From Cohnella rhizoplanae (GTDB taxonomy: Bacteria; Bacillota; Bacilli; Paenibacillales; Paenibacillaceae), in the NCBI RefSeq assembly GCF_948329515.1, contig NZ_CAOJCN010000005.1, positions 1 through 64,000 on the forward strand: a stretch of DNA of 64,000 bases, given 5' to 3'. A model generated the notes under the pieces. The model worked only from the letters and a program-made list of their open reading frames with translations, was not told where the DNA came from and searched no databases. A program made the position numbers and the translations under genes. Every line of letters begins with the position of its first letter. The stretch's first letter is position 1. Of this stretch, positions 34,860 through 43,792 are shown piece after piece.

Positions 34860-35746
34860 GGCGTTTCCGCCGTCCGGGTCAGCCTGTGGAAACAATCGAA
34901 CAACGGCGTCCCTTCGGGCATGCCGGCCGCAGCCCGAATATCGGCGACCGTGCCCGATGCGGCCGCGCTCCCCTCGTGAACGAGCACGAACCGGTCGCAC
35001 AGCCGCTCGGCCGAGTCGAGCACATGCGTCGTCAGCAGCACGCCTGCACCCCTTGCGCGCTCCTCGTCGAGGGCCTCGAGCAGCTCCATGATCGCGGCGG
35101 GATCGAGGCCGATGAATGGCTCGTCTACCAGATACACGCTTGGCTCCAGCAGGAACGCTGCGACAAGCATCGTTTTTTGCTGCATACCCTTGGAGAACTT
35201 GACCGGGTAATCGTCTTTCACGTGCCGTAGCCGAAACCTGGCCAGCAGCCCATCCGCCCGCTCCGCGAGCCGCTCCTCGGATATGCCGCACACCGCCGCG
35301 GCCAGCTGAAGATGCTCCCACAGCGTGAAGCGGTCGTACAAGATCGGCATCTCCGGGATATAAGCGAGCCTGCCGTTCATGGCGCCGCCGGACTCCGCGC
35401 CGTCCCGGCGACTGCCTTGACCTTTCCTCCGACCTTGCTCCCCTCGCCATTCAACGTCCGCCACCCAATACGGCAGCTGTCCCAGCAATCCCTTCATGAC
35501 CGTGCTCTTGCCCGCTCCGTTCGGTCCGAGCAGACCGACGCGCTCCCCGGGCCTGACTTCAATCGCTACGTCGCGAAGCACCGCTTTGCCCTGCTCGTAT
35601 CCCGCTGCCTTGATCGCGGCGCGCATCAACCAGTCTTCTTCACCGACGTCCTTCACGTCCTTCACGTTCTTCACGCTCTTCACGTCCTTAACGTCCTTAA
35701 CGTCCTTCACGCCCTTCACGCCCTTCACGTGCTTCATCGGTTTCAT
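34856..35746 (-). CDS. EcsA-like ABC transporter ATPase with repetitive N terminus
   Basis: This 296-residue ATPase has Walker A LLGPNGAGKSTVMKGLL, signature FSKGMQQKTMLVA, Walker B VYLVDEPFIGLDP and the switch histidine in LLTTHVLDSAERLCD. It should power the EcsB-like permease encoded next. Residues 5-36 are a run of Lys-x-Val triplets encoded by a 9-bp tandem repeat (35645-35735), a feature I do not know from EcsA. The start at 35746 follows GGTGGGGG; a later ATG would skip the repeat but has a weaker site. A terminator separates it from xylB upstream. Confidence 0.88.
   Translation of the reverse strand: MKPMKHVKGVKGVKDVKDVKDVKSVKNVKDVKDVGEEDWLMRAAIKAAGYEQGKAVLRDVAIEVRPGERVGLLGPNGAGKSTVMKGLLGQLPYWVADVEWRGEQGRRKGQGSRRDGAESGGAMNGRLAYIPEMPILYDRFTLWEHLQLAAAVCGISEERLAERADGLLARFRLRHVKDDYPVKFSKGMQQKTMLVAAFLLEPSVYLVDEPFIGLDPAAIMELLEALDEERARGAGVLLTTHVLDSAERLCDRFVLVHEGSAAASGTVADIRAAAGMPEGTPLFDCFHRLTRTAETP
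35645..35735 (-). repeat. 9-bp coding minisatellite in the EcsA-like gene
   Basis: About ten tandem 9-bp units of the form cacgtcctt (plus strand), with single-base variants. On the minus strand they encode repeated Lys-Asp-Val, Lys-Gly-Val, Lys-Ser-Val and Lys-Asn-Val triplets in frame. Confidence 0.9.
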
Positions 35747-35849
35747 CGGCCCCCACCTTTGCCTTACGTGTCTTCTGTTGCGAATAACTACGAGTCGGCG
35801 GCGCGGGCGGTTGCGTAGCCGGTACAGCGGGCAGCGGATAGCGCCACGC

Positions 35850-35890
35850 CAAAGAGCCCCCACCCGGCTACAAGCCGAAATGGGGGCTCT
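35850..35890 (-). terminator. Terminator of the xylAB operon
   Basis: AGAGCCCCCA and TGGGGGCTCT (10-bp perfect arms at 35853-35862 and 35881-35890), followed by TTTGG on the minus strand, about 70 bases beyond the xylB stop. Confidence 0.85.
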
Positions 35891-35957
35891 CTCTTCCTGC
35901 CGGGAGGCCAGCCGTCCGCGAAGACAAGCTTCTCCCGTCTATACTATAACTGCCCGC

Positions 35958-37454
35958 TTAGCTGCGGAAGGCGCGCAGCGCCTCGTTCAGGGGCTTCGTG
36001 CTGGCGTACACTTCCCGGTAAATGCCGAACAGCTCGCCGTAGCGGCGGGCCCGCGCATCGTCCGGCACATAGGAGGCCGCCTGCTTGACGAACGCTTCCG
36101 CGCAGGCTTCCAGGCTGCCGTACCAGCCGCCGCCCGTCGCCGCCAGCATCGCCGCCCCGAGACCCGGTCCCTGCTCGCTCTCGAGCCGCACGACCTCCGC
36201 GTCGAACACGTCCGCCTGCATTTGCAGCCAGTCGGGATTTTTGGCGCCGCCTCCGATGGAGACGACCTTGGACACCGACTTGCCCGCCTTGCGGAAGACG
36301 TCGACGGACTCGTTAAGCGAGAACGTGATGCCCTCGAGCACCGCTCTCGCGAAGTGCGACCGCGTGTGCGCGCCGTCCATGCCGACGAAGCTCGCGCGGA
36401 TGACCGCGTCCGCGTGCGGCGTCCGCTCGCCGACGAGATAAGGCGTATACAGCAGTCCGCCCGCGCCAGGCGCGATGTCGCCTACGCCGGCCAGCAGCTT
36501 GTCGTAGGATTCGCCAGCCGCGAACGTATTGCGGAACCAGCTCAGGCTGTAGCCCGCCGCGAGCGTCACGCCCATCGCATAGAACGCACCCGGTTTGCCG
36601 TGGTTGAAAAAATGCACCTTGCCCGCATAATCGGCTGAAGCGTCCGGCTCGTGCGTGAGCACCACGCCCGAGGTGCCGATGCTGCAAAGCGTCAGGCCGG
36701 GCTTCAGAATTCCCGCGCCGATGGCGCCGCATGCGTTGTCCGCGCCGCCGGCGAACACGCGCGTCGAGGCGGGCAAACCCGTCTCGCGCGCCGCCCGGTC
36801 GTCTAGCGTGCCCGTCTCGGCGACGGACTCCACCAGCGGCGGGCAGAACGAAGCGGGGATGCCGAACGCCGCCAGCACCTCCGAGCTCCAGACACGGCCA
36901 GCGACATCCAGCATCAGCGTGCCCGCCGCATCGGACAGATCCATATGCACGGCGCCGGTCAGCCGGTAACGCACGTAATCCTTGGGCAGCAGGAACGACT
37001 CGGCTTTCTCGTACAGCTGCGGCTCATGCTCGCGCACCCACAGCAGCTTGGGCAGCGTGAAGCCCTCGAGCGCCGGGTTGCGCGTCAGGCGCAGCAGCGC
37101 GTCCCCGAGCTTGCGTTCGATCTCGCGGCACTGCTCCGTCGTGCGCGTATCGTTCCAGAGGATCGCCCGGCGCAGCGGCCGCATATCCCCGTCCAGCAGC
37201 ACGAGGCCGTGCATCTGGCCGGAGAAGCTGATGCCGTCGATCTTGCCGCCCGCGGCGACCGTTCTGTCGCCCAGTTCCTTGAGTACCTCGATCGTCGCGC
37301 GGACCCAATCCTCGGGATCCTGCTCGCTCCAGCCCGAGCGGTCGTGGTACAGCGGATACTCGCGGGAGGCCTCGGCCGCGACCGCTCCATCCTGCCCGAC
37401 GAGGAGCGCCTTGACGGCGCTCGTGCCGAGATCGATGCCGATGACATAGTTCAT
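35958..37454 (-). CDS. xylB: Xylulokinase
   Basis: This 498-residue FGGY-family kinase phosphorylates D-xylulose to xylulose 5-phosphate for the pentose phosphate pathway. The N-terminal phosphate-binding motif is IGIDLGTSAVKALL. FSGQMHGLVLLD and WNDTRT are typical of xylulokinases, and the C-terminal ATP site is SIGGGAKNPDWLQMQADV. Full length. AAGGAGA precedes the ATG, 39 bases after the xylA stop. Confidence 0.96.
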   Translation of the reverse strand: MNYVIGIDLGTSAVKALLVGQDGAVAAEASREYPLYHDRSGWSEQDPEDWVRATIEVLKELGDRTVAAGGKIDGISFSGQMHGLVLLDGDMRPLRRAILWNDTRTTEQCREIERKLGDALLRLTRNPALEGFTLPKLLWVREHEPQLYEKAESFLLPKDYVRYRLTGAVHMDLSDAAGTLMLDVAGRVWSSEVLAAFGIPASFCPPLVESVAETGTLDDRAARETGLPASTRVFAGGADNACGAIGAGILKPGLTLCSIGTSGVVLTHEPDASADYAGKVHFFNHGKPGAFYAMGVTLAAGYSLSWFRNTFAAGESYDKLLAGVGDIAPGAGGLLYTPYLVGERTPHADAVIRASFVGMDGAHTRSHFARAVLEGITFSLNESVDVFRKAGKSVSKVVSIGGGAKNPDWLQMQADVFDAEVVRLESEQGPGLGAAMLAATGGGWYGSLEACAEAFVKQAASYVPDDARARRYGELFGIYREVYASTKPLNEALRAFRS

Positions 37455-37493
37455 GTAGGCCCGTCTCCTTCGATCTTCATTTACGCCGACTTC

Positions 37494-38813
37494 TTATACG
37501 CTGAAAATAACTTCGTTCACGGCCTGGCGAATTTGCTCCAGACGCCCGGAACGGTTCACGATCGGCTTCTGTCCGCTCAGCACGTAGGCTTCGAGCGAAG
37601 CGAGGGTATGCTTGCCCGCCACGATCTCTGCGCCTACGCCTTCGCCGAAGCTCGCATAGCGGCTGTCGACGATGCCGTCCAGCACCTTGTTCTCGATCAG
37701 CTTGGCGGCAGCCTTCAGGCCGTGCGCGAACGAGTCCATGCCGGCGATGTGGGCGTAGAACAGATCCTCGTCCTCGAAGGAAGTCCGGCGTACCTTGGCG
37801 TCGAAGTTGACGCCGCCTTTGCCGATGCCGCCCTCGTTCTTCAGAATCTCGAACATCGCGAGCGTCGTGGAGTACAGGTCGGTCGGGAATTCGTCCGTAT
37901 CCCAGCCCAGCAGGTAGTCGCCTTGGTTGGCGTCGATGGAGCCCAGTGCGCCATCAAGACGGGCGACGCGGAGCTCGTGCTCGAACGTATGGCCGGCCAG
38001 CGTCGCGTGGTTCGCTTCGATGTTCAGCTTGAAGTGGTCCTTCAGGCCGTATTTGCGCAGGAAGCTCAGCGTCGTAGCGGAGTCGAAGTCGTACTGGTGC
38101 TTGGTCGGCTCCTTCGGCTTGGGCTCGATCAGGAATTGGGCGCCGAAGCCGATCTCCTTGGCATAGTCGACGGCCATGTGCAGCATGCGCGCCAGGTTGT
38201 CGAGCTCGAGGCCCATGTCCGTGTTGAGCAGCGACTCGTAGCCTTCGCGGCCGCCCCAGAAGACATAGTTCTCGCCGTTAAGTTCTTTGCCGACCTCGAG
38301 CATCTTCTTGATCGTAGCGGCGGAGTACGCGAATACGTCGGCATTGTTGGAAGTTGCGGCGCCGAAAACGTAGCGCGGGTTCGTGAACAGGTTGGCCGTG
38401 TTCCAGAGCAGCTTCTTGCCCGTAGACTGCTGGAATTCCTTGAGCTTCGCGACGATGACGTCGATGTTCTTGTTCGTCTCGGCGAGCGTGGCGCCTTCGG
38501 GCGCGATGTCGGCGTCGTGGAACGCATAGAACGGCACGCCCAGCTTCTCGAGCAGCTCGAAGTTCGCTTCGACGCGCACCTTGGACTTGTCGAGCGGGGA
38601 CAGCGAATCCCAGCTGCGGACAGCCGTGCCGGCGCCGAACGGATCGGTGCCGTTGGCGTTGAACGTATGCCAGTAAGCGACGGCGAAGCGCAGGTGCTCC
38701 TCCATCGTCTTGCCGAGCACGACTTCGCTGGCGTTATAGTGTTTAAAGGCGAACGGATTGTCGGATTTGCGGCCTTCGTACTTAATCTGCGGTACATTCG
38801 GGAACAGGCTCAT
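37494..38813 (-). CDS. xylA: Xylose isomerase
   Basis: This 439-residue metalloenzyme interconverts D-xylose and D-xylulose. The catalytic histidine is in [13 protein letters not shown]. The metal ligands are in [16 protein letters not shown] and [18 protein letters not shown], and [20 protein letters not shown] is a class II signature. GAGGAGG upstream supports the ATG at 38813 (MSLFPN); the frame open to 38900 runs through the operator. First gene of xylAB, divergent from xylR. Confidence 0.97.
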   Translation of the reverse strand: MSLFPNVPQIKYEGRKSDNPFAFKHYNASEVVLGKTMEEHLRFAVAYWHTFNANGTDPFGAGTAVRSWDSLSPLDKSKVRVEANFELLEKLGVPFYAFHDADIAPEGATLAETNKNIDVIVAKLKEFQQSTGKKLLWNTANLFTNPRYVFGAATSNNADVFAYSAATIKKMLEVGKELNGENYVFWGGREGYESLLNTDMGLELDNLARMLHMAVDYAKEIGFGAQFLIEPKPKEPTKHQYDFDSATTLSFLRKYGLKDHFKLNIEANHATLAGHTFEHELRVARLDGALGSIDANQGDYLLGWDTDEFPTDLYSTTLAMFEILKNEGGIGKGGVNFDAKVRRTSFEDEDLFYAHIAGMDSFAHGLKAAAKLIENKVLDGIVDSRYASFGEGVGAEIVAGKHTLASLEAYVLSGQKPIVNRSGRLEQIRQAVNEVIFSV

Positions 38814-38866
38814 AGTGGGGATTGCCTCCTCGGTTGATGGTATGAATTCGGTTACATGCTGAACTA

Positions 38867-38911
38867 AGCATAGCACCTGCAACTTAGTTTGTCTATCCAA
38901 TAAACTAAGTT
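38867..38911. promoter_or_regulatory. xyl operator and divergent xylA/xylR promoters
   Basis: AACTTAGTTT (38881-38890) and its exact complement (38902-38911) flank an 11-bp spacer, closely matching known Bacillus XylR operators. On the minus strand TAGACA (38890-38895) and TATGCT (38867-38872) are 17 bp apart and serve xylA, with the operator over the -35. In the other direction TTGTCT and TATGTT could serve xylR. XylR bound here would block both; xylose should release it. Confidence 0.85.
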
Positions 38912-39002
38912 TTATGTTATCATGACGTTAAACATTAACGACGCGAACGGAACGCTGCCCCGCAAACGGAAGCACACGAGAAATAGAAGGAGCCTACGCC
39001 CC

Positions 39003-40169
39003 ATGAAGACCCCGACCGGAGACCAAGCGCTCATCAAAAGAATGAATACCGCCATCGTGCTCGAATCGGTGCTCCGGGACGCCCCTCTTTCCCGCGCGGA
39101 CATCTCCGCGCTGACAGGATTGAACAAGGCGACCGTGTCCAGCCTGGTACAGGATCTGATCGACAGCGGCCTGGTCCGGGAGATCGGCACGGGGCAATCC
39201 AGCGGCGGTCGCAAGCCTGTCCTGCTCGAGTTCGTGGCGGAGTCCGGCTACGCCGTCGGCGTCGATCTCGGCGTCAACTACGTGCGCGGCGTGCTGACGG
39301 ATCTGCGGGGCGGCGTCGTGCTGGAGCGGACGGCGCAGCTGCCCCGAACTTCGCCGGAAGAAGTATTCGGCATTTTGCGTCCCTTTATCCAAGCGCTCGT
39401 CGACGAGGCGCCGGAGAGCGCGTTCGGCGTCGTAGGCATCGGCGTCGGCGTGCCGGGTCTCGTGGACCGCGGCGGCTCCGTGCTGTACGCGCCCAACCTC
39501 GGCTGGCGCGACGTGCCGCTGCAGGATGCGCTGTCCCGCGCCTTCGGTCTCCCCGTGCTGATCGACAACGAAGCCAACGTCGGCGCGATCGGCGAGCGCC
39601 AGTTCGGGAGCGGGCGCGGCATCGGCAGCATGATCTACGTGAGCGTAGGCATGGGCATCGGGACCGGACTCATTTTGCAAAAGGAACTGTACAAGGGGGC
39701 GGCGGGCTTCTCGGGGGAACTGGGGCATCTGTCGATCGAGGCGAACGGTCCGGCGTGCCGCTGCGGCAACAGGGGGTGCTGGGAGCTGTACGCCTCCGAG
39801 CAAGCGCTGCTCGCCCGCGCGGCCGAAGCCGGCCTCGGCGAGGGCACCCTGGACAGCCTGCTCGCGCTTGCGGAGCGGGGCGACGCGCGGACGCGCGCGC
39901 TGTTCGCGGACATCGGCGAGTCGCTCGGCGTCGGCATCGCCAATATCGTGAACGTCTTCAACCCCGAGGCTGTCGTCATCGGCAACACGATGAGCCGCGC
40001 GCGGCCATGGCTGGAGGAGGAGATGATCCGCACGACCGAATCTCGGGCGCTGAACTTCCATCTCCGTGGCATCCGCTTGCTCTTCGCCGAGCTGGGCGAC
40101 CGCTCCGCCGTCATGGGCGCCGCAGAGTCCGCGATCTCAGCCTTCTTCAAGCGGCTGCGGTCGGCTTGA
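39003..40169 (+). CDS. xylR: ROK-family xylose repressor XylR
   Basis: This 388-residue repressor has an N-terminal winged helix (about 12-70; LSRADISALTGLNKATVSSLV) and a ROK sugar-binding domain. YAVGVDLGVNYVRGVLTDL is the nucleotide-fold start, and CRCGNRGCWELYASE is the ROK zinc motif. It should bind the operator at 38881-38911 and let go when xylose is present. GGAG upstream supports the ATG at 39003. A strong terminator follows. Confidence 0.95.
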   Translation: MKTPTGDQALIKRMNTAIVLESVLRDAPLSRADISALTGLNKATVSSLVQDLIDSGLVREIGTGQSSGGRKPVLLEFVAESGYAVGVDLGVNYVRGVLTDLRGGVVLERTAQLPRTSPEEVFGILRPFIQALVDEAPESAFGVVGIGVGVPGLVDRGGSVLYAPNLGWRDVPLQDALSRAFGLPVLIDNEANVGAIGERQFGSGRGIGSMIYVSVGMGIGTGLILQKELYKGAAGFSGELGHLSIEANGPACRCGNRGCWELYASEQALLARAAEAGLGEGTLDSLLALAERGDARTRALFADIGESLGVGIANIVNVFNPEAVVIGNTMSRARPWLEEEMIRTTESRALNFHLRGIRLLFAELGDRSAVMGAAESAISAFFKRLRSA

Positions 40170-40182
40170 CGGCAACTTAGCA

Positions 40183-40214
40183 CGACCGCCTTCTGATAGG
40201 AGGCGGTCGTTTTA
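40183..40214 (+). terminator. Terminator after xylR
   Basis: CGACCGCCT and AGGCGGTCG form a 9-bp stem followed by TTTTA. It lies upstream of repeat array A3. Confidence 0.92.
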
Positions 40215-40245
40215 ATACGGGAGGTCGTTTGCGGATTCGGCTGAC

Positions 40246-40697
40246 GTCCGAGTTACCTCGAAAAACAAGCTAACTCGCTTCTTGCCACGCTGCAGAAGTC
40301 CGAGTTACCTCGAAAAACAAGCTAACTCGCCCCCAGCCACGCTGCTGAAGTCCGAGTTACCTCGAAAAACAAGCTAACTCGCATCTCGCCACGCTGAAGA
40401 AGTCCGAGTTACCTCGAAAAGCAAGCTAACTCGCATCTCGCCACGCTGCAGAAGTCCGAGTTACCTCGAAAAACAAGCTAACTCGCCCCAGCCACGCTGC
40501 AGAAGTCCGAGTTACCTCGGAAAACAAGCTAACTCGCCCCCAGCCATGCTGCAGAAGTCCGAGTTACCTCGAAAAACAAGCTAACTCGCTTCTTGCCACG
40601 CTGCAGAAGTCCGAGTTACCTCGAAAAACAAGCTAACTCCGCCCCAGCCACGCTGCTGAAGTCCGAGTTACCTCGGAAAACAAGCTAACTCGCCCGC
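40246..40697. repeat. Tandem palindromic repeat array A3 (52-bp unit, 9 copies)
   Basis: Nine copies start at 40250, 40302, 40354, 40406, 40458, 40509, 40561, 40613 and 40665; the spacing is 52 bp, once 51. Each carries GAGTTAC-N12-GCTAACTC, giving a 6-bp GAGTTA/TAACTC stem, followed by a linker ending in CCACGCTGCAGAAGTCC. The array lies between the xylR terminator and the fucU terminator, so neither gene should transcribe it. The 40698-40760 remainder shows nothing. Confidence 0.95.
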
Positions 40698-40759
40698 AGT
40701 CACACCGCTGAGGAGCAATTTCCAAGCCAGCAAGTCAGCAAGCCCCCACGCGCCTCCCC

Positions 40760-40817
40760 TAAAAGCCAAGAGCCGGACACACCCCCGCGCATCTGCGCTA
40801 GAGAACGTATCCGGCTC
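40760..40817 (-). terminator. Terminator of fucU
   Basis: GAGCCGGA (40770-40777) and TCCGGCTC (40810-40817) with a T-rich minus-strand exit (GGCTTTTAG), 13 bases past the stop. Confidence 0.65.
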
Positions 40818-40830
40818 CTCCGGTCACCCG

Positions 40831-41265
40831 TTATTCGGGTGCAATGACGCCCTTTTTAAGAATGATGTTGGCGTAAATGGCGCTCTCGCCCGTCGCCACG
40901 ATCGCATACGCCTGCTTCGCCCGCTCATAGAACGCGAACCGCTCGACTTCCTCGAACGGCTCGGTCAGACCGGTCCGCTCGCGCACGATGTCGCCGTACC
41001 TGGCCCAGATCGGCGTCTCGGCCGTATCGCCGGGCACGACCTGCATGAGCGCGGCCGGCCGCGCCGAGTACTGGTCGAGCGGCATCAGCTTGAGCACCGC
41101 GTCGAGCAGCTCCGGGACGCCGTGTCCGTCGCAGCGCACGAGGCGTCGCGCGTGGCTGGCCGCTGGGAAGTTCCCGTCGCCGAGCACGATCTCGTCGCCG
41201 TGCCCCATTTCCATCAATATCTTCAGCAGCTCTGGCGACACTATCGCCGGTATTCCCTTCAACAC
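40831..41265 (-). CDS. fucU: RbsD/FucU-family sugar mutarotase
   Basis: This 144-residue protein interconverts the alpha and beta anomers of a sugar such as L-fucose. Family motifs are LKILMEMGHGDEIVLGDGNFPA, with the catalytic histidine, and YANIILKKGVI at the C terminus. FucU and RbsD are related, and the GHGDEIVLGDGNFPA form fits FucU better. The GTG start at 41265 follows GGAGG. No fucose catabolic genes lie nearby. The 41266-41499 stretch upstream shows nothing I can assign except possible promoter sequence. Confidence 0.9.
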   Translation of the reverse strand: MLKGIPAIVSPELLKILMEMGHGDEIVLGDGNFPAASHARRLVRCDGHGVPELLDAVLKLMPLDQYSARPAALMQVVPGDTAETPIWARYGDIVRERTGLTEPFEEVERFAFYERAKQAYAIVATGESAIYANIILKKGVIAPE

Positions 41266-41499
41266 TCCAATCGCCCTCCCGCCGGGTTCTGCGCATGTCT
41301 ACGGTCAGAACGCGCGGGCCGGAGCTCCCGATTCTGCCGTCTTCTGCCAGTATAACCGAAGCGGTAAGCGTTGTCTTCACTTCCCCGAGCCCCCTAGCGC
41401 GCCCGAGATAACCTATACAACCGACCCTGCGGGCGACCGCCCAATCCGGCCATCTCCCGGATGCCCAGGCAAATTGACTCGGCCTTCTCCATAAAGATA

Positions 41500-41520
41500 A
41501 GGGGCGGCAGCGCCGCCCCT
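41500..41520 (-). terminator. Short GC hairpin after the Rrf2 gene
   Basis: GGGGCGGC/GCCGCCCC with a 3-nt loop, 4 bases past the stop; on the minus strand TTATCTTT follows. A plausible weak terminator. Confidence 0.65.
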
Positions 41521-41523
41521 CCG

Positions 41524-41982
41524 TCATACCTTCTGCCCGAATACCTGCTCGATCATGTCCGCGATCGTGCGGCCGTCGAGCACCTCCATCATCTTGCGCT
41601 CGGTCTCGCGGATCACGTCGCCGAACGCTTCCTTCATGCCGGAGCCGAGCGCGGTGCAGTCGTCGGCGCTGTGCAGCATCCCGCTGTGCAGCGGCTCCGC
41701 GATCTCGAGCGCCCGGTACACCTCGCCGAGCGTGATGGCCTCGGGCGCCTTGAGCAGGAAGTATCCGCCCTCTCTGCCCTCTCGCGCCCCGACGATCTGC
41801 GCCCTGGCGAGCCGCGACAGGATGCGCCGCATCAGCGTCGCCTCCGTGGCGCAGCCACCCGCGATCTCCCCGCTCGGACAGCGGTCGTCCCGGTCGGCGT
41901 GATGGGCCAAGTAAACGAGGGACTGCAGCGCGTACCCGAACCACCTCGGCGTCGCCGCGCCTCCGCATTTATCGATTGCCAT
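41524..41982 (-). CDS. Rrf2-family transcriptional regulator
   Basis: This 152-residue regulator has a winged helix-turn-helix (about 15-75; TEATLMRRILSRLARAQIVGAREGREGGYFL). LGEVYRALE is the usual following segment. Iron-sulfur Rrf2 proteins carry three clustered cysteines after the dimer helix. Here only the cysteine in SADDCTAL is in that area, so cluster binding is doubtful. GGAGGTG precedes the ATG. Target unknown. Confidence 0.9.
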   Translation of the reverse strand: MAIDKCGGAATPRWFGYALQSLVYLAHHADRDDRCPSGEIAGGCATEATLMRRILSRLARAQIVGAREGREGGYFLLKAPEAITLGEVYRALEIAEPLHSGMLHSADDCTALGSGMKEAFGDVIRETERKMMEVLDGRTIADMIEQVFGQKV

Positions 41983-42127
41983 GTCCGCACCTCCATCCGA
42001 CGTACTCGCTTTTTAACAGTATAGCTCATGGGGGCACGCAATGTCTCTATAAAGGAATTTCCTGTGCAAGGAAAGCACCCGGCCGGGGCGGACCGTCGCA
42101 TGCAGCCTTGGGTCGAATAAGCTGTTC

Positions 42128-43792
42128 CTACTGTTCCGCCGCCGCCCGCACGGCTTCGGCCATCAGAGTGCCGCCCTCCGCGTACCATCGCTTGACGTAG
42201 TCGTCGAACGCAGACAGCGGCAGCTCGCCCGTGATGATCTTCGCATACGTCTCCAGCTCCAGGCTCAGCAGGCTCGACCACTTGTCCGCCAGCGACGGGG
42301 GCGGGTCCGCGAAGAAGCTCTCGATCTTCACCGTGTCGGTCCGATCTACGCTGCCCCACAGCTGATAGGCCGTCGAGCCGCTCCAGGCGTCCAGATTTTT
42401 GCGCGGAGACTCTCTCTCCGTCAGCGAGTCGTCGTACAGCCGCTTGGTCTCCTGGTCGAGCTGTCCCGGATCGAGCTTGCCGTCCAGCGCCTCCGCCAGC
42501 CGGTCGTGCCGCTGGGCGATGGCGTCGGGATAATCCAGCAGCAGGTCGAACGGATAGTAGTTGCGAAGCTGCGTGTCGAGCTGCTCCGTCACGGCGAGCA
42601 TGCGCCTCGCCGCCGGGTCTTGATTGCGCTCGAGGCGCGTGAAGACGTTCAGCAGCTTGATCGCCGCCTCGGAGTGCGCATAGCCCTTGCGGACCACCAG
42701 GTAGCGGTCCGTGACCGGCGCTTCGCTCACGTTGAACCGTCCCTTCCCGTCGAGCGGCGCGGCATAGACGCGCCAATCCGCCTTGGTGTCCTGCGAGATC
42801 GACTTGGACAGCGGATAGTAGGGCGCCCACCACGGCCCGAAGAAGATGCCCGTCTGATTGTCCGCCACCAGGTCCTGCGGGTCCTGACGCAGCATGAACT
42901 GCTGATCCAGGACGCCGGTGCGGTACCACTCCGCGAGCAGCTTGAGCGCCTCCTTGGCCTCCCGCTGCACCGAGCCGTACACGGGCCGTCCGTCCGATCC
43001 GGCGATCCACTTGCGAGGATAGGCGCCGAAGGCCGCGAACACGCTGTTCAGCCCGTTATTGCCCGTCTTCTCGCCGTACGCCATCCCGCGGTCGACCGGA
43101 ATGCCGACCGTGTCGCCCTTGCCGTCGCCGTCGCGGTCGATCCCGCGGAACGCCGCCGCGATCCGGGCAATATCCTCCAGCGTCCTGGGCGGCGCGAGCC
43201 CGAGTTTGTCCAGCCAATCCTGCCGCACCCACAGGTACGTAGGCGCGTCCGCCTCGATCGCGACATTGGGCAGCCCGTACAGACGACCGCCAATGGAGGC
43301 TTCCTGCAGCGCTTTGCCGCCCGTCGCGTCGTAGAACGACTTCACCAGCGTGGACGCGTACCGGCCGTACGCTTCGTTGAGATCCGCCAGCACGCCCGCT
43401 TGCGCCAGCTCCCGGAACTGCTCTCGGTCGACCACGAAGGCGTCCGGCAGATCCCCGCTGCGGATGGCGTAATCCATCTTGGCCGCGTACTGCACGCCGC
43501 TCGGCGCTTCCCACGCGTACTTGATCGAGACGCCGGTCAGGTCGCCGATGTAACGGCTCACGAAGTTATTCTCGCTCGTATCGCCGTCCGGCAGCGCGAT
43601 ATCCGAGAATTGATGCGGGATGCGCAGCGTGACCGGCGTCTCGTACTTGGCATAAGCAAGCCGGTCGGCCGCCGCGACGGCCGCTTCAGCGCCTTCCTTG
43701 GGCCTGCTCCCGCCTCCGTCCCCGCCGAAGCAGGCGGTCAGCGCGAGCGCGCAGACGGCCAGCGCCGCCGACAGCTTCCCCGCGGCGGTCAC
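42128..43792 (-). CDS. Solute-binding lipoprotein coupled to the YesMN system
   Basis: This 554-residue lipoprotein is a family 1 extracellular solute-binding protein (LplA/YtcQ type). The signal peptide ends in the lipobox LTAC (about residue 20). The body has LPDAFVVDREQFRELAQAG and YGLPNVAIEADAPTYLWVRQ, common in this group. Its GTG start at 43792 overlaps the response-regulator stop (GTGA), so it is the third gene of the kinase-regulator operon. It may supply ligand to the importer at 47-51 kb or act as a sensory partner for the kinase; both are inference. The longer open frame to 44845 is shadow. Confidence 0.88.
   Translation of the reverse strand: MTAAGKLSAALAVCALALTACFGGDGGGSRPKEGAEAAVAAADRLAYAKYETPVTLRIPHQFSDIALPDGDTSENNFVSRYIGDLTGVSIKYAWEAPSGVQYAAKMDYAIRSGDLPDAFVVDREQFRELAQAGVLADLNEAYGRYASTLVKSFYDATGGKALQEASIGGRLYGLPNVAIEADAPTYLWVRQDWLDKLGLAPPRTLEDIARIAAAFRGIDRDGDGKGDTVGIPVDRGMAYGEKTGNNGLNSVFAAFGAYPRKWIAGSDGRPVYGSVQREAKEALKLLAEWYRTGVLDQQFMLRQDPQDLVADNQTGIFFGPWWAPYYPLSKSISQDTKADWRVYAAPLDGKGRFNVSEAPVTDRYLVVRKGYAHSEAAIKLLNVFTRLERNQDPAARRMLAVTEQLDTQLRNYYPFDLLLDYPDAIAQRHDRLAEALDGKLDPGQLDQETKRLYDDSLTERESPRKNLDAWSGSTAYQLWGSVDRTDTVKIESFFADPPPSLADKWSSLLSLELETYAKIITGELPLSAFDDYVKRWYAEGGTLMAEAVRAAAEQ

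Noticed and set aside
33456-35450. 664-codon frame as a single large permease
   Set aside because: The first 197 codons are an Arg-rich shadow of the ATPase gene; the permease starts at 34859, overlapping the ATPase stop.
40246-40697. CRISPR array (regular repeats with about 25-base intervals)
   Set aside because: The intervals between palindromes are nearly identical from unit to unit, so they are not spacers, and there are no cas genes in the window. The same applies to the other five arrays.
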